This document shows positions 34,037-42,610 of a DNA stretch of 64,000 nucleotides, one piece after another. The stretch's first letter is position 1, and the number at the start of each line of letters is the position of its first letter. The notes beneath the pieces were generated by a model. That model made no database searches, was not told the origin of the DNA, and saw nothing but the letters and a program-made list of their open reading frames with translations. The DNA is from Arthrobacter luteolus NBRC 107841 (GTDB taxonomy: Bacteria; Actinomycetota; Actinomycetes; Actinomycetales; Micrococcaceae), in NCBI RefSeq assembly GCF_001552075.1, contig NZ_BCQM01000005.1:1-64000 (forward strand). Direction: 5' to 3'. Made by a program: the position numbers and the translations under genes.

Positions 34037-35434
34037 TTATTGTCCGGCAGGCTCCGCGGCGGTGTTTCCACGGACAATCCGGGCGATCTCGTCCTCGGCC
34101 GGCTCTGACAGGTAGCGTTCCAGCGAGTCGTCCAGCTCGCTCAGCCAGGGCGTGTGGTGGACCACCGACTCGGTGCCGGTCAGGACGGAGGTGTGCACGC
34201 CGTCGCGGTAGGTGAGGATGTTCTCCTTCTTGTCCTGTTTCCAGGCGAGGAACACCTCCACGACGCGGTCGAGGTCGAATTCCGGATAGTCCGTCGCTCC
34301 TACCAGGTCGCTGATGTAGTCAGCCTGGAACCGCAACTCGTCAGCAGCGGTGCCGATGGCCCGGAAACGGCCCATCCACTCGGCCTGGTGCTGCAGGCGG
34401 GCCTCCTCGCCCGGCAGTTCCGCGGTGCCGAGGATCAGGTCCCGCACGTACCAGGCCTGCGCATCGAACATGTTAAAGGTGAACCACTGGTCCTGGGCGC
34501 CCAAGTAGTAAAGGTGCGGGTTCCCCTCCCACACCACACCCCGGTACAGGCGTTCGGGGTAGACGTTGTTCGGCGAATCCAGCGCGAGTTCGGCGGGAAG
34601 GAACGGATACTTGTGGAGGTATCCGGTGCACAGGATCACTGCGTCGAAACGGCGCGTCTCGCCGTTGGAGAAGCGCACGGTCTCACCCTCGAAGCGTTCG
34701 AGCAGCGGCAGTTCCTCCATGCTGTCCGGCCAGGCCAGCCCCATGGGCGCCGTCCGGTAGCTCATCGTGACCGACTTCGCTCCCATCTTGAAGGCCTGCA
34801 CGCCGATGTCCTCGGCGGAGTAGCTGGCGCCAACCAGCAGGACGTCCTTGCCGGCGAGCGCCTCTGCACCACGGAAATCGTGGGCATGGCGCAGCGAGCC
34901 GGGGAAAGTCTCAATGCCGTCAAAGTCGGGAACGTTCGGAACGGAGAAGTGTCCGGTGGCCACCACCACGCGGTCGAAGCGTTCCGTCGTTGTTGTTTTA
35001 GCCCGCAGGTCCTCGACGGTGACCTCGAAGCCGCCGTCGACCTCCTTCACCCAGCGGACGGCGTGGGCAAAGCGCACCCACTTCCGGACGTCCGTTTTGC
35101 TGACCCGGCCGTTGATGTAGTCCCAGAGGACCGCCCGCGGCGGATAGGAGGAGATGGGCCGGCCGAAGTGCTCGTCGAAGGTGTAGTCGGCGAACTCGAG
35201 GGCCTCCTTCGGCCCGTTGGACCAGAGATTGCGGTACATGCTGGAGTGGACGGGTTCCCCGTACCCGTCGATCCCGGTGCGCCAGGTGTAGTTCCATTGG
35301 CCTCCCCAGTCGTCCTGCTTCTCAAAGCAGACAATCTCGGGGATTTCCAGGCCCTCCCGGGCCGCTGACTCAAACGCTCTGAGCTGGGCCATGCCGCTGG
35401 GGCCGGCTCCGATAATGGCAATTCGTGCAGTCAA
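34037..35434 (-). CDS. tmm: Trimethylamine-monooxygenase-like flavin monooxygenase
   Basis: A class B flavin monooxygenase of about 465 residues. The FAD motif GAGPSG is at the N-terminus, the NADPH motif GASYSAEDIG is central, and LCTGYLHKYPF gives the ATGY region. Blocks such as KQDDWGGQWNYTWRTG and HSSMYRNLWSNGPKE are nearly those of bacterial Tmm, which oxidises trimethylamine to its N-oxide using NADPH. Many relatives also oxidise other amines, sulfides or indole. No trimethylamine N-oxide demethylase gene adjoins. The start is TTG at 35432-35434 after GGAAAGG; the open frame reaches 35581 but the extension lacks homology. Confidence 0.88.
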   Translation of the reverse strand: MTARIAIIGAGPSGMAQLRAFESAAREGLEIPEIVCFEKQDDWGGQWNYTWRTGIDGYGEPVHSSMYRNLWSNGPKEALEFADYTFDEHFGRPISSYPPRAVLWDYINGRVSKTDVRKWVRFAHAVRWVKEVDGGFEVTVEDLRAKTTTTERFDRVVVATGHFSVPNVPDFDGIETFPGSLRHAHDFRGAEALAGKDVLLVGASYSAEDIGVQAFKMGAKSVTMSYRTAPMGLAWPDSMEELPLLERFEGETVRFSNGETRRFDAVILCTGYLHKYPFLPAELALDSPNNVYPERLYRGVVWEGNPHLYYLGAQDQWFTFNMFDAQAWYVRDLILGTAELPGEEARLQHQAEWMGRFRAIGTAADELRFQADYISDLVGATDYPEFDLDRVVEVFLAWKQDKKENILTYRDGVHTSVLTGTESVVHHTPWLSELDDSLERYLSEPAEDEIARIVRGNTAAEPAGQ

Positions 35435-35711
35435 GGCTGCCTTTCCGGCTTTTCGGCCTCGTGTCACACAGCGCGGAGGCGGCCCGTGGGCCGCCTCGAC
35501 ACGCCGCTTCGTATAACCGGGAGCAGCCATCACGTGGCGGGTGCTCCCGGAGGCGCCGAAGGGGGCGCCCATGCGGCTCATCCTATCGGTTGGGTTTTCT
35601 CAACCTCTTTTCCGCGGGCGGATCCGGCGCCGCCGGCGCCTTCCCTGTTGGCTGGATGACTGCGGTTAGGCAGCCGGATACCCCTTGCCCAGCCCGGGGC
35701 CGAATGGTCCA

Positions 35712-36824
35712 ATGTCTGCCATGACGCACACGGAGGATACTGTCCTGGCCATCGGCACGCGCAAGGGGCTCTGGCTGGCGAGCAGCCCGGACCGCAGGGA
35801 CTGGACGCTCAGCGGGCCGTACTTTCTGATGAATGAAGTTGCCAGTGTTGCCCTGGACACCCGCACCTCCCCGCCGCGGATCCTGGCCGGCCTGCTCTCC
35901 TCCCACTGGGGGCCGACAGTGGTGATCTCCGACGATCTTGGTGCCACCTGGTCGGAGCCGGAAGAGGGGGCCATTGCCTTCCCCGCCGCGGCCGGGGAGT
36001 CGCTGGGACGGATCTGGCAGCTCCAGCCGGATACTGCGGACCGACCGGGAGTCGTCTGGGCCGGGTGCGAACCGATTTCGGTGTGGAAATCGACCGACGG
36101 CGGAAGCCGCTTCGAGCTGAACCAGGGCCTGTGGGACCACCCGCACCGTGCCGAATGGGGTGCGGGCTACGGCGGGGCCGCCGCGCACACTGTCCTTCCA
36201 AGTCCCACGGATGACACGGTGCATGTGGCCATCAGTTCCGGCGGCGTCTACCGGTCCGACGACGGCGGGAACAGCTGGCAGGCACGCAATCAGGGCATTT
36301 CCGCCTACTTCCTGCCGGACCCTCATCCGGAGTTCGGCCAGTGCGTGCACAAGGTGGCGCGGGACGCCGAAACGCCCGGGCGGCTCTACGCGCAGAACCA
36401 CCACGGTGTGTACCGCTCCGATGATTCAGGCGAAACCTGGATTTCGATTGCCGGCGGCCTTCCTGCGGACTTCGGGTTCGTGATGCTCTCGCATCCGCGC
36501 AGCGGCGGGACCATCTGGACCATTCCGCTGGTGGCAGACGGTGAACGGATACCGCCGGACGGGCGCCTGGCCGTCTACCGCAGCACGGACGCCGGGGACT
36601 CCTGGACCCGGCAGGACACCGGACTCCCGGAGGCGGAGTACAACGCAATCCTGCGTGACGCGGCCGGGGTGGATACCGGTGATCCGGTAGGGGTCTACTT
36701 CGGCACCCGGGCGGGGGACGTCTACGCCAGCGCTGACGAAGGGGGCACTTTTAGCCTGGTCGCTTCCAATCTTCCCGATGTCCTGTGCGTCCGCGCTGCC
36801 ACACTCGGGACAACCGGACCATGA
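35712..36824 (+). CDS. BNR/WD40-like repeat beta-propeller protein
   Basis: A 370-residue cytoplasmic protein built of BNR-type repeats: VVISDDLGATW, WKSTDGGSRF, VYRSDDGGNSW, VYRSDDSGETW, VYRSTDAGDSW and VYASADEGGTF. These Asp-box hairpins indicate a six- to seven-bladed beta-propeller. There is no sialidase catalytic set and no signal peptide, so hydrolase annotation would be wrong. Its stop codon overlaps the start of a MoaD/ThiS-like gene (ATGA), implying coupled translation. The start could be ATG 35712 or 35721. Confidence 0.85.
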   Translation: MSAMTHTEDTVLAIGTRKGLWLASSPDRRDWTLSGPYFLMNEVASVALDTRTSPPRILAGLLSSHWGPTVVISDDLGATWSEPEEGAIAFPAAAGESLGRIWQLQPDTADRPGVVWAGCEPISVWKSTDGGSRFELNQGLWDHPHRAEWGAGYGGAAAHTVLPSPTDDTVHVAISSGGVYRSDDGGNSWQARNQGISAYFLPDPHPEFGQCVHKVARDAETPGRLYAQNHHGVYRSDDSGETWISIAGGLPADFGFVMLSHPRSGGTIWTIPLVADGERIPPDGRLAVYRSTDAGDSWTRQDTGLPEAEYNAILRDAAGVDTGDPVGVYFGTRAGDVYASADEGGTFSLVASNLPDVLCVRAATLGTTGP

Positions 36825-37114
36825 CTGCAGGCGAGGTCCGGGTCCTGCTGCCGGAAGTCCTGGCCGCCACGGCGGAAGGTCAGCGGGAGCTCACGCTCCC
36901 TGGTTCCGATGGACTGACGCTCGGATCCCTGCTTGACGCCATCGGGCGCCGCTATCCCGTGCTGGAACGGCGGATCCGGGACGAGACAGGAACTGTCCGG
37001 CGGTATGTGAACATCTACATCGACGGCCAGGACATCCGCGGCCTGGACCGGCAGGACAGTATTCTCGGTGCAGGCTCGGAGGTGATGGTCCTGCAGTCCA
37101 TCGCCGGTGGATAG
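36821..37114 (+). CDS. MoaD/ThiS-family ubiquitin-like protein
   Basis: A 97-residue beta-grasp protein ending in the diglycine tail SIAGG, which in MoaD and ThiS is adenylated and thiocarboxylated for sulfur transfer. The segment LPGSDGLTLGSLLDAIGRRYP matches the family. No molybdopterin or thiamine genes adjoin. It is coupled to the beta-propeller gene by a 4-bp overlap, so the two probably work together in an unassigned role. It could be a sulfur carrier or a protein modifier. Confidence 0.85.
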   Translation: MTAGEVRVLLPEVLAATAEGQRELTLPGSDGLTLGSLLDAIGRRYPVLERRIRDETGTVRRYVNIYIDGQDIRGLDRQDSILGAGSEVMVLQSIAGG

Positions 37115-37129
37115 CAGTGGTTAAAAAGG

Positions 37130-37163
37130 GAATGGCTGGACTCCCGAAGGAATCCAGCCATTC
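37130..37163 (-). terminator. Rho-independent terminator of the rpf gene
   Basis: On the minus strand GAATGGCTGGA pairs with TCCAGCCATTC (11 bp, arms at 37153-37163 and 37130-37140) and is followed by CCTTTTTAA. It lies 16 bp after the rpf stop codon and could also slow transcripts coming from the MoaD-like gene. Confidence 0.88.
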
Positions 37164-37178
37164 TCAGGCAGCGCCGTC

Positions 37179-37931
37179 TTATGCGGGGAGCTGCAGGACC
37201 TCGCCGGTGAAGATGAGGTCCGGGTGGACGATCGTGCCGGCGTTGGCAGCGTACAGGGCCTGCCAGCCGCCTGCGATGCCGAGCTTGTCGGCGATGGAGG
37301 ACAGGGTGTCGCCAGCCTGGATGGTGTAGGTGTCACCGCTCACGGCCGGAGCCTGCACGGGTGCAGCCGGGGCCAGCGAGGATGCGGGAACCTCGACAGG
37401 TGCGGCAGCGACCGGGGCCGGCTCAGTGTAGGTCGGTGCCGGAGCAACTTCCTGCACCGGGGTTTCCGGAACGTAGGTCTCAACCGGGGTGTAGGTCTCA
37501 ACCGGAGCGGCCGGAACGGTCTGCTCCGGAGCCACGTACTGGCTCTGGGTGGTTACCTCGGGGGCTGCGGAGGTAACCCCGGTAGCGCCGCCGGAAAGAC
37601 CCAGCTTGGCGGAGCATGCAGGCCATGCGCCCCAGCCCTGGCCTGCCAGGACCTTTTCAGCAACAGCGATCTGCTGCTCGCGGGAAGCGTTTTCGGGGCT
37701 GCCGGTTCCACCGTAGGCTGCCCAGGTGGAAGGCGTGAACTGCAGGCCGCCGGAGAAACCGTTGCCGGTGTTCGTGTTCCAGTTGCCGCCGCTCTCGCAC
37801 TGCGCCAGGGCATCCCAAGTACTCGCATCGGCCGCCTGGGCACCGGGCCCAGCAAAGGTGAGGCCTGCGCCAGCCACAACAGCGGCAGCAAGTCCACGGC
37901 GAACGTAACGGGTAATCTTAGAGTTCTTCAT
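37179..37931 (-). CDS. rpfA: Resuscitation-promoting factor with LysM domain
   Basis: A secreted muralytic transglycosylase-like protein of 250 residues. A signal peptide cleaves near GAQA-ADAS (about residue 33). The Rpf domain (about 35-110) has STWDALAQCESGGNW with catalytic Glu46, and GLQFTPSTWAAYGG. A Val/Pro/Thr-rich linker follows, then a LysM domain from about residue 198 (DTYTIQAGDTLSSIADKLGI). Rpf proteins cleave peptidoglycan to wake dormant cells. The open frame extends to 38084, but that part is leader: the ATG at 37929-37931 opens the signal peptide, and the leader resembles a c-di-AMP riboswitch. Confidence 0.92.
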   Translation of the reverse strand: MKNSKITRYVRRGLAAAVVAGAGLTFAGPGAQAADASTWDALAQCESGGNWNTNTGNGFSGGLQFTPSTWAAYGGTGSPENASREQQIAVAEKVLAGQGWGAWPACSAKLGLSGGATGVTSAAPEVTTQSQYVAPEQTVPAAPVETYTPVETYVPETPVQEVAPAPTYTEPAPVAAAPVEVPASSLAPAAPVQAPAVSGDTYTIQAGDTLSSIADKLGIAGGWQALYAANAGTIVHPDLIFTGEVLQLPA

Positions 37932-37974
37932 CAGCTGTATCTGCTCCTGAGGGCCCACCATGCGTTCCGCCCGT

Positions 37975-38110
37975 CCCCGGGCTTCATAACGCCGTCGCCT
38001 ACCCCGACTACTAGAGTTCAGGTTTAGGTGCTCCCACCGCGGCGACGTCTGGTGGCGCGGGGCACCTTGCAATTTGTCGGCCACACCATCTCATGTGGGG
38101 TGCTGGCCGG
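37975..38110 (-). ncRNA. Probable ydaO-type c-di-AMP riboswitch in rpf leader
   Basis: Read on the minus strand, the leader contains AAGGTGCCCCGCGCCACCAG, then GGTGGGAGCACC, then CTGAACTCTAGTAGTCGGGG and GTAGGCGACGGCG. The order of a GGGxGxAxCC element, a CCxGAAxxC element and a GTAGGCG element resembles the ydaO/yuaA consensus. Actinobacterial rpf genes are a known class of ydaO-riboswitch targets, where c-di-AMP lowers expression. The assignment is from motifs and position; covariance was not computed, and exact ends are approximate. Confidence 0.55.
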
Positions 38111-38577
38111 CCGGATCAGCCTCAGCGGACTCTCTTGGATCCGACGTAGTCCCGTATTGGGTACATATCCAAGCTAAGACGAGTTCGAATCGATACCAAA
38201 TCGAGACCTTCGGAAATCAACCGTTACCACACTCCACTTCCGCTTATTCATGCCGATCCAGGGGCCAATTGTGCACTTTGCCACAGGGCCGTTTTAACGC
38301 TATTCAGGGTTGTTCGAACGGAATGTTTTTGTGCGCGCGCTCACGGTCCCGGCCGCCCCTGAGTGGGATTCGCGGGCACCATCCCATCGGAATTTTCACA
38401 TCCGGGTTCATGATTTCTTCAGCTCAGCGGCCCTGACACAATCGACGTGGATGTGCAGCGGCTGCCAGAGCCGAACTGTGCGGCCTGAGCGCCGTTTGAG
38501 ACCTGGATGCTGGCCCGGATAGGCCCGGTTCGTGACCGTCTGGACTTGGTTCTGTAACGGGTCTAGGGTTTGTCCTC
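38111..38577. promoter_or_regulatory. Divergent promoter region between rpf and kimA
   Basis: About 470 bp without a credible gene on either strand, with lower GC near 38155-38320. The rpf promoter must lie on the minus strand upstream of the leader (a TATGTA-like element occurs near 38160). On the plus strand TAGGGT at 38562-38567 lies about 10 bp before the kimA GTG, which would give a leaderless or nearly leaderless transcript. I saw no second ydaO-like aptamer on the kimA side. Confidence 0.45.
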
Positions 38578-40554
38578 GTGCTCACATTCTTCAATGCGCT
38601 CAAGCGCATTCTGGTGGGGCGTCCGTACGGCAATGAGCGGCTATCGCATACCCTGCTGCGAAAGCGGGTCGCCTTGCCGGTTTATGCCTCGGACGCGCTT
38701 TCCTCGGCAGCCTATGCGCCGGACGAAATCCTCCTCACCCTGGCCCTGGCAGGGGTAGCAGCCGTTACAGTCTCCCCCTGGGTTGGGCTCGCCGTCATCG
38801 TGGTCCTGCTGACGGTGGTGGCCTCCTACCGGCAGAACGTCCACGCCTATCCCTCCGGGGGCGGCGACTATGAAATCGCCAGCGAAAACCTGGGTCGGCG
38901 TGCAGGACTGACCGTCGGGTCGGCACTGCTTGTGGACTATGTCCTCACCGTTGCCGTCTCCATGTCCTCTGCCTCGCAGTACCTGGTAACCGTTATTCCA
39001 GCGCTTCACGGCCGGCAGGGACTGCTCGCCGCAGCCGGCGTCGTCATCCTGATGCTGGTGAACCTCCGCGGGGTCAAGGAAGCGGGGAAGATTTTTGCCT
39101 TTCCCACCTACCTGTTCCTGGCCTCCGTTCTGGGCATGTGCGCCGCCGGCCTCTTCCAAGCCGCTACGGGCACCCTTGCCCAAGCTCCTTCGGCAGCCTT
39201 CGATCTGGTTCCCGAGGCGGGGCTCGACGCCGGCCTGACCGGACTCGCCGGCGCTTTCCTGCTGCTTCGGGCGTTCTCCTCCGGCGCCGCTGCACTGACC
39301 GGCGTGGAAGCCATCAGCAACGGGGTTCCCACCTTCCGGAAACCGAAGAGCACCAACGCTGCCACCACCCTGCTTCTCCTGGGTGGGCTGGCGGCGCTGA
39401 TGCTGGCCGGGATCCTCACCCTGGCTACCCTGACCAAGGTCCATTTCGTCCAGAACCCCGCCACGCAGCTGCTCCTGAACGGTGCGCCCGTGCAGGACTA
39501 CCTCCAGCACCCGGTCATCAGCCAACTCGCGGAGACCGTTTTTGGGGACGGCTCCCTGCTCTTCTACATTGTGGTGGTCGCTACCGGATTGATCCTGGTG
39601 TTTGCGTCCAACACCGCGTTCAACGGATTCCCCATCCTGGCCTCGGTACTGGCCCGCGACGGCTACCTGCCCCGGCAGATGCGCACCCGCGGCGACCGCC
39701 TGGCCTTCAGCAACGGCATCATCGCCCTGGGCCTGGCCGCTCTGGTGCTCATCCTGGCGTTCAACGCGGACGTCACCCGCCTGATCCAGCTCTACATCGT
39801 GGGCGTTTTTGTCTCCTTCACGGCCAGCCAGCTCGGCATGATCCGGCACTGGACCAGGAAGCTGCGGACCGAACGGAACAAGGAGGCGCGCCGCCGGATG
39901 CGGCGTTCGCGGGTGATCAACGCCTGCGGTTTCGGCATGACGTCGGTGGTGCTGGTGATCGTGGTGATCACCAAGTTCGAGCACGGGGCGTGGATCGCCC
40001 TGTTGGCCATGGCATTCCTCTACGCCGTGATGAACAGCATCCGGATCCACTACCAGTCCGTGGCGGAGGAGCTGCGGGTGGAGGACGATCCCGAGGTTCT
40101 GGCCCTGCCCAGCCGGGTCAACGCCGTCATTCTGGTGTCCAAGGTCCACAAGCCGGTCCTCCGCGCCCTCGCCTACGCCCGTGCGTCCCGCCCCTCCAGC
40201 CTGAACGCGATCATCGTGGACCTGGATCCCGAGGAAACGCAGAAGACCGTGGATGACTGGGAGCGGCTGCGCATCCCCGTTCCACTGACGGTCCTCTCCT
40301 CCCCCTACCGCGAAACCGTGTCCCCCGTCCTGGCCTACCTGCGTGAGGCCCGCCGCAGTTCACCGCGGGAACTTTTTGTGGTGTACATCCCCGAATACGT
40401 GGTCGGCCGCTGGTGGGAACAGCTGGTGCACAACCAGACCGCGCTGCGGATCAAGACCCGGCTGCACTTCGAGCCGGGAATCATGGTGGCCAGTGTCCCC
40501 TGGCAGCTGGCGTCCAGCCGGGACAAGACCGCGGCCCCGGGGCCCGGGGACTAA
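38578..40554 (+). CDS. kimA: KimA-type potassium importer (APC superfamily)
   Basis: A 658-residue membrane protein with 12 helices and a C-terminal cytoplasmic domain of about 150 residues. It parallels Bacillus KimA (formerly YdaO) throughout: ASDALSSAAY near residue 38, AYPSGGGDYEIASENLG, LLVDYVLTVAVS and AFSSGAAALTGVEAISNG, including the aspartates implicated in potassium binding and proton coupling. KimA is a high-affinity K+ importer inhibited by c-di-AMP. The GTG start has no clear ribosome-binding site. It is divergent from rpf and convergent with an ABC-F gene, overlapping its end by 4 bp. Confidence 0.88.
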   Translation: MLTFFNALKRILVGRPYGNERLSHTLLRKRVALPVYASDALSSAAYAPDEILLTLALAGVAAVTVSPWVGLAVIVVLLTVVASYRQNVHAYPSGGGDYEIASENLGRRAGLTVGSALLVDYVLTVAVSMSSASQYLVTVIPALHGRQGLLAAAGVVILMLVNLRGVKEAGKIFAFPTYLFLASVLGMCAAGLFQAATGTLAQAPSAAFDLVPEAGLDAGLTGLAGAFLLLRAFSSGAAALTGVEAISNGVPTFRKPKSTNAATTLLLLGGLAALMLAGILTLATLTKVHFVQNPATQLLLNGAPVQDYLQHPVISQLAETVFGDGSLLFYIVVVATGLILVFASNTAFNGFPILASVLARDGYLPRQMRTRGDRLAFSNGIIALGLAALVLILAFNADVTRLIQLYIVGVFVSFTASQLGMIRHWTRKLRTERNKEARRRMRRSRVINACGFGMTSVVLVIVVITKFEHGAWIALLAMAFLYAVMNSIRIHYQSVAEELRVEDDPEVLALPSRVNAVILVSKVHKPVLRALAYARASRPSSLNAIIVDLDPEETQKTVDDWERLRIPVPLTVLSSPYRETVSPVLAYLREARRSSPRELFVVYIPEYVVGRWWEQLVHNQTALRIKTRLHFEPGIMVASVPWQLASSRDKTAAPGPGD

Positions 40555-42326
40555 GCTGCCTGCGGGTCCGGAGCCGCCAGGCTGAGCCGGGAGCCGGTCC
40601 AGCGCTGCCGCAGCCAGTGGTCATGGCTGGCCAGGATCACCGTTCCCGGATACGCGGTAATGGCCTCTTCCAGTTCCTCCGCGAGGGCGAGCGAGAGATG
40701 ATTGGTCGGCTCGTCCAGCAGCAGCAGCTGCGGTGGTTCGGCCACCAGCGCCGCCAGCGCCACCCGCCGGCGCTGGCCCGGCGAGAGATCAGCCAGCCGC
40801 AGCCCGTCCACCCCCGGATGGAGCAGGCCAAGCTCATCCAGCGACGGCGCCTGGCCGGGTTCCGCCAGCCGTGACCGGTACGCGTCACCGGCGGTGACGT
40901 CCAGGTCCGGCCAGCGGTCTTCCTGGCTCAGCAGGCCCACCGTCAGTCCGCCGGCGCGGACCACCCGGCCGGCGGCGGGGGCCAGAGTCCCGGCGAGCAG
41001 CCCCAGCAGCGTCGATTTCCCTGCCCCGTTGGGGCCTTCCACCAGCAGGCGGTCACCGGCCCGGAGCACCAGGGTCTGTGGAGGCAGCCGACCCGGCACC
41101 CCTGCTTGGGCGAGGAGGACAATCTCCTCCGCTGCCGTCTCCAACGACGGGCTCCCGGGTGATCCGCTCACGTTCGGCATGCCGCTCACACCGAAGGTTC
41201 CGGGTGTTCCGGGTGTTCCGGGTATTCCACGGAAACGCAGCGGCGGCTGCGGAGCGGGAACCGCGGAGCGTTCCAGTTCGGCCAGGCCCCGCCGGGCGGC
41301 CTGGACCCTGCCGCCCACGGTCTTGGCCGCCTTGTCGCTGTAGAATTTCCGGGCTCCGCGGACTTCAGTCTTCGGCGCCGTGGTGTGGAAGACGTTGCGC
41401 CCGTCCACATCGGCTATCTGCTGCAGGCGCTGCCGCTCCGCCTCCTGTGCCCGCCAGGCTTCCTCCCAGCGGCTGCGCACCCCGGCCCTGGCCCGCAGGT
41501 AGCCGGAGTACCCGCCGGTATAGCGGATGCCCTGCACGGTCGGCCCGCCGTAACCTTCGGGCCCCGACCCGGGGTCCAGGTCCACCAGGTCCGTGGCAAC
41601 GGTGTCCAGGAACCAGCGGTCGTGGCTGGCCATCAGGACCGGTCCCGGCCAGCCGGCGAGTTCGGCGGACAGGAAGTCCAGGGCGCCGTCGTCGAGGTGG
41701 TTGGTGGGCTCATCAAGGAGGAGGGCGAAGGGGCGTTCCAGCAGGAGCGCGGCGAGGGACAGCCGCCGCCGCTGGCCGCCGGATAGGGCGTCCAGGGGGC
41801 GGCTGCGCGGCACTGCTCCCAGTCCCAGCCCGTTCATCACGGCGGCGATCCGGGCGTCCAGCGACCATAGGCCGGAGCTGTCCGCCTCCTGCAGGACACG
41901 GTCATAGGCGTCAGCAACGGCCGGATCGCCGGCTTCCGATCCGAGGCGTTCCGCCAGACCGGTCAGCTGCGGTCCAAGGGAACGGACCGGTGCGACGGCG
42001 GCCTCCAGCACCTGGTCCACGGACAGTGCGGGGGTGGATGCCATCTCTTGCCGCAGGAAACCGGTGGATTCCGGGCGGTGCACCGACCCGCTGTCCGGGG
42101 TAATCAGGCCGGCGGCTATCCGGAGAAGCGTGGATTTACCGGCTCCGTTTTCGCCGATCAGACCGGTGCGCTGGCCGGGTGAGACGGTCACTGACACATC
42201 CCTCAGCAGCCGCCTGTCCGGATAGCTGAGGGATACGGCGGCCAACCGGAGGTGGCGGATGTTTCCGGCGGTGACCGGTCCGGCAACTGGTCCGGGAGAT
42301 GCTATGGGAAGGTGCTGATCAGCCAA
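40551..42326 (-). CDS. ABC-F family ATPase with collagen-like interdomain linker
   Basis: A duplicated soluble ABC protein of about 591 residues with no membrane domain. The first cassette has GENGAGKST, LSGGQRRRL and LLLDEPTNHLD; the second has GPNGAGKST, LSPGQRRRV and LLLDEPTNHLS. ABC-F proteins act on ribosomes, in translation control or antibiotic resistance. Before the second cassette lies an unusual Gly-X-Y stretch, GIPGTPGTPGTFGVSGMP, coded partly by a 9-bp tandem repeat at 41197-41223. Start TTG at 42324-42326 with AGGA upstream; the open frame extends to 42506 without homology. Confidence 0.87.
   Translation of the reverse strand: MADQHLPIASPGPVAGPVTAGNIRHLRLAAVSLSYPDRRLLRDVSVTVSPGQRTGLIGENGAGKSTLLRIAAGLITPDSGSVHRPESTGFLRQEMASTPALSVDQVLEAAVAPVRSLGPQLTGLAERLGSEAGDPAVADAYDRVLQEADSSGLWSLDARIAAVMNGLGLGAVPRSRPLDALSGGQRRRLSLAALLLERPFALLLDEPTNHLDDGALDFLSAELAGWPGPVLMASHDRWFLDTVATDLVDLDPGSGPEGYGGPTVQGIRYTGGYSGYLRARAGVRSRWEEAWRAQEAERQRLQQIADVDGRNVFHTTAPKTEVRGARKFYSDKAAKTVGGRVQAARRGLAELERSAVPAPQPPLRFRGIPGTPGTPGTFGVSGMPNVSGSPGSPSLETAAEEIVLLAQAGVPGRLPPQTLVLRAGDRLLVEGPNGAGKSTLLGLLAGTLAPAAGRVVRAGGLTVGLLSQEDRWPDLDVTAGDAYRSRLAEPGQAPSLDELGLLHPGVDGLRLADLSPGQRRRVALAALVAEPPQLLLLDEPTNHLSLALAEELEEAITAYPGTVILASHDHWLRQRWTGSRLSLAAPDPQAA
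41197..41223. repeat. Tandem 9-bp repeat inside the ABC-F gene
   Basis: GTTCCGGGT is repeated three times without error, followed by a degenerate fourth unit. In frame it codes for the Gly-Thr-Pro repeats of the interdomain linker. Unit length divisible by three means copy-number changes would lengthen or shorten the linker without a frameshift. Confidence 0.88.
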
Positions 42327-42535
42327 CGAAGGTCCTGACGTCCAAATACGGAAGCCCGCCGGGCAGGATCCACAGGTTGGCCAGGCGGGCGGATCCGACA
42401 GGTGCGGATTCCGCCAAGGCTGGCAGTGGGGCCTCGGGCGCGGGCAGTTGGTGTCAGGAAAGCAGCATGCGTCGATACTAATTCCGGGCCGGGCTGGGTG
42501 CAACACGGGTCGGCCCCCGCTCGTCCCGTGCCCGC

Positions 42536-42579
42536 GCTCAGGGCCACCGGCTCGGGGCCCGGCTCAGGGCCACCGGCTC
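42536..42579. repeat. 18-bp direct repeat downstream of DUF gene
   Basis: GCTCAGGGCCACCGGCTC occurs at 42536-42553 and again at 42562-42579, 26 bp apart. It lies in the roughly 280-bp gene-free gap between the ABC-F start and the conserved hypothetical gene. The gap otherwise holds GC-rich sequence with no promoter I can name. Confidence 0.8.
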
Positions 42580-42610
42580 AGGCTCCGCGGGAAAGGCAGG
42601 CCAGGCAGGC

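Noticed and set aside
35712-36824. Exo-alpha-sialidase
   Set aside because: BNR repeats alone do not make a sialidase; the catalytic Arg triad, Tyr/Glu pair and a secretion signal are not evident.
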